Part shown: in pieces, positions 55,920 through 64,000 of the stretch
Layout of the letters: every line of letters starts with the position of its first letter
How positions within the stretch are numbered: position 1 is the first letter of the stretch
From: Wyeomyia smithii
Taxonomy: Eukaryota; Arthropoda; Insecta; Diptera; Culicidae
Assembly (NCBI RefSeq): GCF_029784165.1
Contig: NC_073696.1
Span: 177,809,825 to 177,873,824, forward strand
DNA: 64,000 bases
Direction of reading: 5' to 3'
Program-made: the position numbers and the translations under genes
Notes under the pieces: generated by a model
Database searches by the model: none
The model's input: only the letters and a program-made list of their open reading frames with translations
Told to the model about the DNA's origin: nothing

Positions 55920-57480
55920 AAATAAATGTAAAACTAGGTACATGGAACTTCGCTGGTCGGGATGTGATCGGGTGGCAGCCGTTCAGTGAGAGAATGTAAA
56001 GAACCAAATCAACCACGTTCTAATCGACGGTAAGTTCTTCTCAAAACTTTCTGTTGCTGTAGCGGCACTTGGTTGGTACAATGGCTCCTAACAGAAGGAA
56101 CAACTGGTTTGACGACGAGTGTAAACAGTTAGTGGAAGAGAAGAATGCAGCACGAGTGAGAACGCTGCAACACCGAACGATGGCGAACGTGGAGCGCTAC
56201 CAACGCGCACATAGCAGGTTAAAATCGGTCTTACGGAAGAAGTAGTGCCAGCCGGAAGATCGCGATAGCGAGGCGATGGAGGAGCTGTACGGTGCAAATG
56301 ACACAGCTGAATAGTTCCCATAAAGGCTATGTGTCACAAGTCGACATGTGCAGGGACTTGGACGGTAACTTTCTCACGTTCAAGTGTGAGGTGAATGAAA
56401 GGTGGAAGCAGTACTACGATGTGTACGTGTAGCAGAGGATGACGACGATGAGGTAATAGATCTCGGTGTACGCGCAGATGAGGACAGAGTTCCAGCTTCT
56501 GACCTCCAGGAGGTCAAAGAGGAGATCGGCCGACTGAACAACAACAAAGCAGCTGGAGCTGACCAACTCTCCAACGAGCTGTTGAAATATGGTGGCGAAT
56601 CACTGGCTAAGGCGCTACGCTGGGTTATTGCCAAGACTTGGTGACACAATTGTTCGAGATCAGCTATGGCAGATTATGCACGAATACGGTCGACGATAGA
56701 TCGGATGATGTGCGTAGGTCGAGTTTCGGGGACACTCTTACGACAAGGTGATGGATTATCGTGCCTTTTATTCGCTTTGGAAGGTGCAGAACAAAGGGCA
56801 GGTATCGACACGAGCGGCAAGATATTCAGGAGGTCCTTTCAGCTCTTTGGCTTCATCGATGATATCGACAGCGTAGTACGAACCTTTTAGAAGATGACGG
56901 AGACGTACATCAGACTGAAGGCTGAAGCCGGACGAATTGGGATGGCAATAGATGCATAGTAGACTAAGTACATGAGTGGAAGAGATTCCAGAGAAGACAT
57001 TAACAACCTCCCACCACGAATTCATATTAGCGGGGAAGAAATCGATATAGTAGCCAAATTTGTGTACGTGAGCTCACTGGTGACTGCTGACAACAACATC
57101 AGCAGAGAAATTTGTCGACGCGTTATGGCAGGAAATCGAAACTCCGGAGGACGCTCCGCTCGAAACACTGATCAGACCGGTAGTCCTCACGGCCACGAAA
57201 CCTGGACCATGCTTGTGGAGGACCAATACGCCCTTGAGGTTTTCGAACAGAAGGTGCTGCGTATCATCTGTGGTGGAGTGGCGGATGAACTACGAGTTGC
57301 ATCAGCTGCTGGGACACTCATCGTTCATACGGAGAAAATCGGGAGACTACGGTGTTGTAAGGATGTTGGATGACAGCCGACCCGACTTGAACGAGACGCG
57401 CAGTGCGCAAAGTAACTCGATCAGGCGGAAGACGACCTGCGGGGCCTTCGCAAACAACATGGTTGGTGAGCTGCAGTTTA
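55920..57480 (+). pseudogene. RTE-clade relic 6
   Basis: Begins with the endonuclease start (KLGTWNFAGRDVIGWQPF, 55930) joined abruptly to the end of the same domain (NQINHVLIDGKFF, 56005), so most of the endonuclease is deleted. The linker (56100-56380), LQEVKEEIGRLNNNKAAGAD (56500-56570) and SLAKALRWVIAKTW follow. The RT scraps are GDGLSCLLFALEGAEQRAGI (56750) and LFGFIDDIDS (56850), where the catalytic box reads FIDD. The C-terminal part is DNNISREICRRVMAGNRN and LEVFEQKVLRIICGGVADEL (57080-57300). Several stops show it is inactive. Confidence 0.78.
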
Positions 57481-57506
57481 CGGTTTCTGAGTGTTGGCAA
57501 TACAAA

Positions 57507-57590
57507 TATTAGGTAGTATTTGGCCTATTTTAGTCGTTTTTCGGAAACTGAAAGCTGCTATCTTGAAATGCAAAATGGCGTCTAAAGTTA
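57507..57590 (-). repeat. Isolated half-unit of the 126-bp satellite
   Basis: Reads AATATTAGGTAGTATTTGGC, then CTATCTTGAAATGCAAAATGGCGTCT, the reverse complement of a diverged half-unit from 4994-7115. It abuts RTE relic 6. Confidence 0.6.
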
Positions 57591-57675
57591 ATCACTGGGT
57601 ACGAAATCCCACATTCCGCTAGGTGAGTTGATTCGTGTTCTCAAATTGCAAGTTTCCAGTTAAAAATTAGTAATA

Positions 57676-57965
57676 CACTAAGGTCGTTTTTACGCGGGTT
57701 TTTTACGCGGCTTTTTACGCGGATTCCGGAATTTACGCGGTTTTTTTACGCGGATTTCGGAATTTACGCGGATTCCGGAATTTCCGCGGTATTTTTGTTG
57801 CGCGGATTTCGGTTTCTCTTCACTTGGATTGCAGCATTAACGCGGGTTTTTTTTACGCGGACTCCGGAATTTACTCGTTTCTTTACGCGTTTTTTACGCG
57901 GATTTCGGAATTTACGCGGTTTTTTTACGCGGCACGTATCCCCCGCGTAAAAGGCTACTTTAGTG
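57676..57965. mobile_element. TA-flanked MITE with an internal ACGCGG minisatellite
   Basis: The inverted ends CACTAAGGTCGTTTTTACGC and GCGTAAAAGGCTACTTTAGTG lie between TA dinucleotides (57674-57675, 57966-57967), the target duplication of Tc1/mariner-type transposases. The interior is a degenerate tandem of TTTACGCGGATTTCGGAA units (about 18 bp). Its minus-strand frame reads as a Lys/Arg-rich repeat protein and is not credible. It is non-autonomous. Confidence 0.75.
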
Positions 57966-58210
57966 TATATTAAATACCATTTTTTCAAAAGTTATTTTTG
58001 ATCAAAAACTATCGGAACGTACTGGTGGATTACATATAATCAAAGTTTTTTTCAAAGGCGAGTAGTTCGAGATCATTTTGTTTAGCGTTGAATTGTAAAT
58101 TCTTTGGCATTAGGCAATTTTCCCGTTTTCACCAGAAAAAATCACAAGAGAGTAACATTTAACAAATCTAACAAAATTCATTTTTTTTTAACAAACGTAG
58201 GTATATGATT

Positions 58211-58461
58211 TGTGGTCCCCGTGGCTCTGTGGTTAGCGAAGTCGTTCGGCTAGCTCTCCCACACGGTTGTAATATCGGGTTCGATTCCCGATCGAATCGA
58301 GGAACTTTTTGAGCTGGAAATTTTCTCGACTCAGCACGGTGCATCGTTGTACTTATCCTACACATGCAAAATTTGCCAAAAACATCGATCGAATTCTCTC
58401 AACTAATCTAGTTGATTGAGACCGCTATTAGCACCGAGGCTAAGCGTGCGATATTGTTGTT
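58211..58461 (+). mobile_element. tRNA-derived SINE, ~251 bp
   Basis: A 13-bp target duplication TAGGTATATGATT flanks it exactly (58198-58210 and 58462-58474). Its head has an A box within TGGCTCTGTGGTTAGCG (58222-58238) and a B box GGTTCGATTCC (58278-58288). The tail is TTGTTGTT, not poly(A). It is a different family from the SINEs at 41493 and 48344. The perfect duplication suggests a young insertion. Confidence 0.9.
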
Positions 58462-58474
58462 TAGGTATATGATT

Positions 58475-59350
58475 CCAATCCACATTATTCTAGAATCTTC
58501 TAGGAATTCCTATTCTAGACAGCTTCACATTAAATAACGTTTTATGTTTTTCTCTGTGGGGATACGACACTGGAACGTAAAATGTCGATATATATAATAA
58601 TATAAAAAAGATAACGAGCGAATGAGTTTGTGCAGCAAAGAAACGACGACTAATAGCGACGAAACAGGGCTTTGTTCTTCGGAAATCGCCAACCGTGATA
58701 TTCACAAAGACAAAACTTCCCCTCGATTTATAACTACTGCCTGTCCCAAACAAAATGTTCACTCATTACGCGACAAGCAACGTATTTGATCGGTCACCAG
58801 AACGAACCAAACTCGTGGACATTATTCAAACATAAATATGAAACGAACAGACGTACACCAAAATTCGAACCGAAAATTGTGTGAGGCGAAAGCATAACAA
58901 CAGCATCGGCAAACCGCTTTCGGCATGACGCTAATTCGCTTGTTCGCAGTTTTGCCGAAACCGCGCTCCGGATGAATGATGGTTCTGATTCAACGTTTTC
59001 GTCGGTAAGTGCGGTTGTGTTCGCTTCAGAATAGCAGATAGACATTCAGTACTGGATTAGCTGTACTTGCTGCCAGTTTTTTACTATAGTTATAACGAAC
59101 ACAAAGTACCTAGTACCTACCGGATTGGTTCTTATTTTTTGGGCCGGAAGAGTATTGTTGCTTACGAATGGTTCAATGTTGAATATAAATATAAAAGCAT
59201 TTGAAAATATTCAATTTCATAATTCAAAGCAATGGGCAATAATTTCTGTGAAATACTTGTATTCACATTTGAATAGGTAGAGCAGAGGTCATGGCATCAT
59301 GAAATAAAAATTAACACGAAAGAATTCTGGCAAATTTTTATTGTATTTTC
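58475..59350. other. Stretch without a supported gene
   Basis: No recognisable motif. The minus-strand frames at 58490-58762 and 58794-59045 have no supporting context. Confidence 0.45.
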
Positions 59351-59464
59351 ATATAGGGTATCGAACATCTTCGTCAGTGGTTTTCTTCGGCCCCCTTTTG
59401 CATAAGATTGCTGCAGAAAAACTGCCGAAAAAAACCACTAAGGAAGACGTTCGATACCCTATAT
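59351..59464. mobile_element. Short foldback MITE, ~41-bp arms
   Basis: ATATAGGGTATCGAACATCT...CTTCGGC (59351-59390) pairs with GCCGAAAAAAACCACTAAGG...CGATACCCTATAT (59424-59464), about 88% by eye. The loop is ~33 nt. Confidence 0.75.
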
Positions 59465-59828
59465 ATTAGAATTTTTAATATATACAAGATATTACAAAAA
59501 AAATCGGATTGGGAGTGTATAATTTAAAAAAAGGTTTTCCCATGTAAATTTCCATAGAAATTTTAAATTGCATCAAGTGGAAATAAAACCAGTTGACTTC
59601 CAATAAATTTAGGTTTGTTCTGGGCCCTAAATGGAACAAACAAAATTGGTTATGGCTTAATGTTAAGTTTCTTTTTTTCCATAAAATCACGCTCTACTCT
59701 AATTGTGTGAAATTTGTTTTTCCACCGTGAGAGCATCACTAGTTAACTTTTTAAGGAGGTAGCAAACATAATTCGCTACGAATGCCGTGGGCAGGCTTCA
59801 AATAAAAATCATCGCACTGCGGAAGTGC
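59465..59828. other. AT-rich gap; 3' flank of the I-type element
   Basis: Nothing recognised. GGAAGTGC at 59821-59828 is the sequence directly next to the element's tail and would be part of its target duplication. The partner lies outside the window. Confidence 0.45.
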
Positions 59829-60207
59829 TTTTTTTTTTTTTTTCTTCACATAACATTTATTTGACACGGCACAAATACAATTTAATGTTTAACGGCGCCA
59901 ATTATATCTGATGACTTAAAAACTAAAGCAAATTTTTTATCCTCGCTGCCGACTACGAGCTGAAATTAAGTCTAACTTAAAACTAGCATGGGATTTCCAA
60001 TCAGTGTTTTGTTGTTCAATGGTCGTCTGATAATCGTCGAATGGCATGTATGGATTCGTTCTGCTGAGCCACGATGTCGTGAGTTGGGACAGAGGCTCGT
60101 AGTCCTTGGGTCCTGGTTCTATTGTGCGGGGTCTGGTTGCTGGTTTTGTGCTTAAGGTTCAAACGTGTTCTTGTCGTTTTGTTGGGTGTAGACGGAGGGG
60201 AACGGGA

Positions 60208-63200
60208 CTAGACTGGGGCGTGGATGGATTTCAGGAAAACGTATATAAGGGACATGTAGGATAGGTCACGGCTCGCCAAGACATCACGAACAGGAACAGC
60301 CGGCTGTCTACCCTCGGCCTGCAGGGAAGCTATTAATTTAGACCTGGCGTCACGGTGTACAGGGCATGACCAAACCACATGCTCTATGTCGTGATAACCT
60401 TCACCACAGGCACAGATACCACTTTCCCCGAGCCCAACACGACGGAGGAGCGCGTCAAATCTATAGTGATTGGACATAAGCCGGGACATCACGCAAATGA
60501 AATCCCGACCTACATCCAACCCCTTGAACCACGGGTTCGTCGATACTTTGGGGATTATGGAATGTAACCACCTTCCCAATTCCCCTCTGGCCCAAGCATT
60601 TTGCCAACTGATGATCGTATTCTGACGTACAAGTGCGAAAAATTCATTAAAGGCAATTGGTCTTTCATAAATATCACCGCTTGTTGCGCCCACCTTAGCC
60701 AAAGAGTCCGCTTTCTCATTACCCGGTATCGAGCAGTGAGAAGGGACCCACGCTAAGGTAATCTGAGTAGATTTTTCGGATAAAGCACTCAGATGTTCCC
60801 GTATTTTCCCCAGGAAATACGGAGAGTGCTTAACATCTTTCATCGATCGGAGAGCCTCAATGGAACTGAGACTGTCCGTAAAGATGAAATAATGGTCCGT
60901 GGGCATTTTTTCGATAATCCCTAGGGTGTACTGAATTGCAGCTAATTCTGCGACGTAAACAGAAGCAGGATTATCGAGCTTATGGGAGACGGTTAAATTG
61001 TTATTGAAGATACCGAAGCCAGTGGACCCATCAAGAAGTGATCCGTCAGTGTAGTACATATTGTCGCAGTTGATGTTTCGATATTTATTGGAAAAAATTT
61101 TAGGGATCTGCTGCACGCGTAAATGATCCGGGATTCCACGAGTTTCTTCTATCATGGATGTATCGAAAAACACAGTAGAATCAGAAGTATTTGATAAGTC
61201 GACACGATTTGGAATATTCGAAGAAGGGTTAATATTTTGGGACATGTGATTGAAATACAATGTCATAAAACGGGTTTGAGAATTAAGTTCGATTAACCTT
61301 TCAAAATTTTCAATCACGGGACGGTTCAAGACCTCACATTTGATTAGAATACGAGAAGACAGGCTCCAGAAGCGGTTTTTCAATGGTAGTACTCCAGCTA
61401 AAACCTCCAAACTCATCGTATGGGTCGACTGCATGCAACCTAAGGCGATACGCAAACAACGATATTGTATTCGCTCCAGTTTGATCAAATGTGTGTTTGC
61501 TGCGGAGCGGAAGCAGAAACACCCGTATTCAATAACAGACAATATCGTTGTTTGGTAAAGCCTTATAAGGTCTCCTGGATGGGCTCCCCACCATTGTCCG
61601 GTTATTGTACGAAGAAAATTCACTCTTTGTTGACATTTTTTCATCAGATACCTCACGTGACAACCCCAGGTGCCTTTAGAGTCGAACCAGACACCAAGAT
61701 ATTTGTGTACCAAAACCTGAGAAATCGTTTTACCCATTAATTGTGTTTGAAGCTGAGCAGGTTCATGCTTCCTAGAAAAAACTACTATCTCAGTCTTCTC
61801 CGGAGAGAATTCGATACCTAGCTGTAAAGCCCAAGCAGACAAATTGTCCAAGGTATCTTGCAATGGTCCTTGCAAATCGGCAGCTTTGGCTCCTGTAACA
61901 GAGATTACACTGTCGTCTGCAAGTTGTCTTATCGTGCATGAATTTGCCAGACATTCGTCGATGTCATTTACATAAAAGTTGTAAAGAAGGGGGCTTAAAC
62001 ATGAGCCCTGGGGAAGACCCATGTAGCTAATGCGAAAAGTTGCCAAATCGCCATGCGTAAAATGCATGTGCTTTTCGGACAACAAATTGTGCAAAAAATT
62101 GTTCAAAACTGGAGAAAATCCTTGTCGGTGAAGTTTACCCGAAAGAATGTCAATAGAAACGGAATCAAAAGCCCCCTTAATGTCCAAGAACGCAGGCGCC
62201 ATTTGTTCTTTACGAGCATACGCCAGCTGAATATCTGTTGAAAGCAACGCAAGACAATCATTCGTCCCTTTGGCACGGCGGAAGCCAAATTGAGTTTCTG
62301 ATAGTAGACCATTTGATTCGATCCAGTGGTCTAAACGACGGAGTATCATTTTTTCCATCAATTTCCGGATACAGGATAGCATTGCAATCGGCCTATAAGA
62401 GTTGTGATTAGAAGCTGGTTTCCCTGGTTTTTGGATGGCGATCACCTTCACTGGCCTCCAATCCAGCGGTACAATGTTTTGCTCCAGGAACTTATTGAAC
62501 AAGTTCAACAAGCGCCTCTTGGCATTGCCGGGTAGATTCTTCAACAAGTTGAATTTGATTCTATCTAATCCAGGCGCGTTATTGTTACAGGACAGGAGGG
62601 CAACTGAAAATTCTGCCATCGTAAAAGGTGATTCTATCGCGTCGTGGCCCGGAGACGCATCGCGAACAATATTTTGCTCAGGAACAGAGTCCGGACATAC
62701 TTTCCTGGCAAAATCAAATATCCACCTACTTGAAGACTCCTCGCTTTCGTTGACCGTTACGCGATTCCGCATTCTTCGGGCTGTGTTCCAAAGAGTGCTC
62801 ATCGATGTCTCCCTCGACGTCTCGTTCACGAACCGACGCCAATATCCACGTTTCTTTGCTTTAGCCAAGCTTTTAAGCTTGGTATCAAGCTCCGAATACC
62901 GTAAATAGTCGCCAGGTATACCTCCCGTCTGGTAGGCCTTAAACGCGTCGGATCTTTGCGTGTAGACATCGGAGCACTCTTGGTCCCACCACGGAGTGGG
63001 AGGCCGTTCTTTGATCGTTACGCCGGGATATTTCTTCGTTTGGGCTTGCAACGCGGCGTCGTGAATCAAGCCCGCGAGGAGGTTGTATTCTTCAAGTGGT
63101 GAATGATGTTGAATCGACTCGACCGCTTTTGAAATCATTTCCTCGTATAACTTCCAATCGACATTTCGTGTGAGGTCATACGGAATGTCAATTGGTCGCA

Positions 63201-63894
63201 TGCGAGTTGACCCGTTAGTAATTGAAATAAGAATAGGCAGATGGTCGCTACCGTGAGGATCGAGGATTACCTTCCATGTGCAATCCAACCGTAGCGACGT
63301 CGAACATAAGGATAGATCCAAAGCGCTTGGGCGCGCTGGAGGTTTCGGGATACGTGTCATTTCACCGTTGTTTAAAATAGTCATGTCGAAGTCATCGCAA
63401 AGGTTATAGATTAAAGAGGAGCGGTTATCATTGTATGGGGAACCCCAAGCCACGCCATGAGAGTTGAAGTCTCCCAAAATCAAACGTGGCGAGGGAAGAA
63501 GTTCTATTAAATCAAAGAGCAGCCGTTGCCCAACCTGTGCTCTGGGGGGAATATATATTGAGGCAATACAAAGCTCTTTACCTTGTATTGTCATTTGACA
63601 TGCGACAACTTCGATGCCTGGAATCGAGGGGAGGTTAATACGATAGAAAGAATAGCACTTTTTAATCCCTAAAAGTACTCCTCCATATGGGGTGTCTCGA
63701 TCAAGACGAATAATATTAAAATCATGGAAGTTGAGATCAATATTTGAAGTAAGCCAAGTTTCACAAAGGGAAAATGCATCGCATTTGTTTTTATTTATCA
63801 AAACTTTAAACGAATCAATTTTTGGTAAAATACTTCTACAATTCCACTGTAAGACAGAGATAGAATCCTTCATATACGCAGTTGAATTAGGCAT
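60208..63894 (-). CDS. I-type ORF2: endonuclease, reverse transcriptase, RNase H
   Basis: This 1228-residue intact frame makes the enzyme that nicks chromosomal DNA and copies element RNA into it. The AP-type endonuclease spans about residues 10-220 (VLQWNCRSI, LCETWL, GDFNSHG near 141, GSDHLPI near 215). RT spans about 430-760 (SYRPIAML, GFRRAKGTNDC, FLDIKGAFD, GLPQGSCLSPLLYN, catalytic LADD near 656). RNase H lies at about 945-1060 (YYTDGS, AELAAI, FTDSLSS, WVPSHC). A cysteine/histidine cluster CACGEGYHDIEHVVWSC is near 1160-1178. The start is the ATG at 63894. The frame extends seven codons further to a TTG but has no earlier ATG. ORF1's stop overlaps this ATG within ATGCCTAA, typical of reinitiation. 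There is no frameshift or stop. Length and domain order match I elements. Confidence 0.9.
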   Translation of the reverse strand: MPNSTAYMKDSISVLQWNCRSILPKIDSFKVLINKNKCDAFSLCETWLTSNIDLNFHDFNIIRLDRDTPYGGVLLGIKKCYSFYRINLPSIPGIEVVACQMTIQGKELCIASIYIPPRAQVGQRLLFDLIELLPSPRLILGDFNSHGVAWGSPYNDNRSSLIYNLCDDFDMTILNNGEMTRIPKPPARPSALDLSLCSTSLRLDCTWKVILDPHGSDHLPILISITNGSTRMRPIDIPYDLTRNVDWKLYEEMISKAVESIQHHSPLEEYNLLAGLIHDAALQAQTKKYPGVTIKERPPTPWWDQECSDVYTQRSDAFKAYQTGGIPGDYLRYSELDTKLKSLAKAKKRGYWRRFVNETSRETSMSTLWNTARRMRNRVTVNESEESSSRWIFDFARKVCPDSVPEQNIVRDASPGHDAIESPFTMAEFSVALLSCNNNAPGLDRIKFNLLKNLPGNAKRRLLNLFNKFLEQNIVPLDWRPVKVIAIQKPGKPASNHNSYRPIAMLSCIRKLMEKMILRRLDHWIESNGLLSETQFGFRRAKGTNDCLALLSTDIQLAYARKEQMAPAFLDIKGAFDSVSIDILSGKLHRQGFSPVLNNFLHNLLSEKHMHFTHGDLATFRISYMGLPQGSCLSPLLYNFYVNDIDECLANSCTIRQLADDSVISVTGAKAADLQGPLQDTLDNLSAWALQLGIEFSPEKTEIVVFSRKHEPAQLQTQLMGKTISQVLVHKYLGVWFDSKGTWGCHVRYLMKKCQQRVNFLRTITGQWWGAHPGDLIRLYQTTILSVIEYGCFCFRSAANTHLIKLERIQYRCLRIALGCMQSTHTMSLEVLAGVLPLKNRFWSLSSRILIKCEVLNRPVIENFERLIELNSQTRFMTLYFNHMSQNINPSSNIPNRVDLSNTSDSTVFFDTSMIEETRGIPDHLRVQQIPKIFSNKYRNINCDNMYYTDGSLLDGSTGFGIFNNNLTVSHKLDNPASVYVAELAAIQYTLGIIEKMPTDHYFIFTDSLSSIEALRSMKDVKHSPYFLGKIREHLSALSEKSTQITLAWVPSHCSIPGNEKADSLAKVGATSGDIYERPIAFNEFFALVRQNTIISWQNAWARGELGRWLHSIIPKVSTNPWFKGLDVGRDFICVMSRLMSNHYRFDALLRRVGLGESGICACGEGYHDIEHVVWSCPVHRDARSKLIASLQAEGRQPAVPVRDVLASRDLSYMSLIYVFLKSIHAPV

Positions 63895-64000
63895 CGAAGG
63901 ATACAATCGCTGCAAGGAGAGGCCATTGGGCAGTCAACTGCTTCAAAAATGATCTAACTGTTGGGGGGAATGCTGTAAGAAAAATTTTAATTGGATCGGG
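63887..64000 (-). CDS. I-type ORF1 (Gag-like), C-terminal 37 residues, partial
   Basis: The minus-strand frame entering from the window edge reads PDPIKIFLTAFPPTVRSFLK, with QLTAQWPLLAAIVSFDA before a TAA at 63889-63887. The stop overlaps the ORF2 start by eight bases. In I-type elements ORF1 is the RNA-binding Gag-like protein with zinc knuckles. Its diagnostic parts would be outside the window, so the assignment rests on position and the overlap. Confidence 0.6.
   Translation of the reverse strand, partial: PDPIKIFLTAFPPTVRSFLKQLTAQWPLLAAIVSFDA

Larger units (their letters stand above)
59829..64000 (-). mobile_element. I-type non-LTR retrotransposon, partial at window edge
   Basis: The tail is poly(A) on the minus strand (T-run 59829-59843), preceded by ~360 bp of 3' UTR. 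ORF2 is intact and the last 37 codons of ORF1 reach the window edge. The domain set of AP endonuclease, RT and RNase H places it in the I group. MosquI-like mosquito elements are the nearest I recall. It may be full length and competent, but its 5' half is not visible. Confidence 0.85.

Noticed and set aside
57764..57988. Lys/Arg-rich repeat protein, minus strand
   Set aside because: Arises from the ACGCGG minisatellite in a non-coding MITE.

Overview
The window is eukaryotic, AT-rich and almost entirely repeat-derived. The mix of elements points to a culicine mosquito, most likely Aedes-like: a BEL/Pao LTR retrotransposon, RTE-type and I-type non-LTR elements, a DD37E-like mariner relic, tRNA-derived SINEs and foldback MITEs. 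That assignment is inference from the families. No complete host gene is visible.

Layout. 1-4.5 kb: featureless. 4.5-12.9 kb: two copies, in opposite orientation, of an element carrying a dimeric ~260-bp satellite; they flank a decayed RTE element and a (TG)n-headed repeat. 13.7-14.6 kb: mariner transposase relic. 15.4-21.1 kb: duplicated blocks with conserved TATA/initiator-like modules, short reading frames and histone-like hairpins. This is the least explained part of the window. 22.9-23.9 kb: unidentified coding-like stretch. 24.4-35.7 kb: three RTE fragments around a nearly complete BEL element (25443-33625) with 5-bp target duplications and nearly identical LTRs, whose single gag-pol frame carries two in-frame TAG codons. 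36.2-37.8 kb: two adjacent large foldbacks. 39.6 kb: a TATA box, signal peptide and splice donor that look like the first exon of a host secreted-protein gene. 41.3-42.9 kb: a retroposed element with a 25-bp target duplication and a SINE nested inside it. 43.7-47.9 kb: an RTE element split by a LOA/R1-like element that is itself split by another LINE tail. 48.3-59.5 kb: SINEs, foldbacks, a TA-flanked MITE and a sixth RTE relic. 59.8-64 kb: an I-type non-LTR element on the minus strand with an intact ORF2 and the end of ORF1, running out of the window.

The elements form an age series. RTE and mariner copies are full of frameshifts and serve as insertion targets. The BEL copy (about 99% LTR identity by eye) and the I-type copy are recent. 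The retrotransposon proteins are self-contained: Gag, protease, RT, RNase H and integrase for BEL; endonuclease, RT and RNase H for the I-type element. The SINEs would depend on LINE enzymes in trans.
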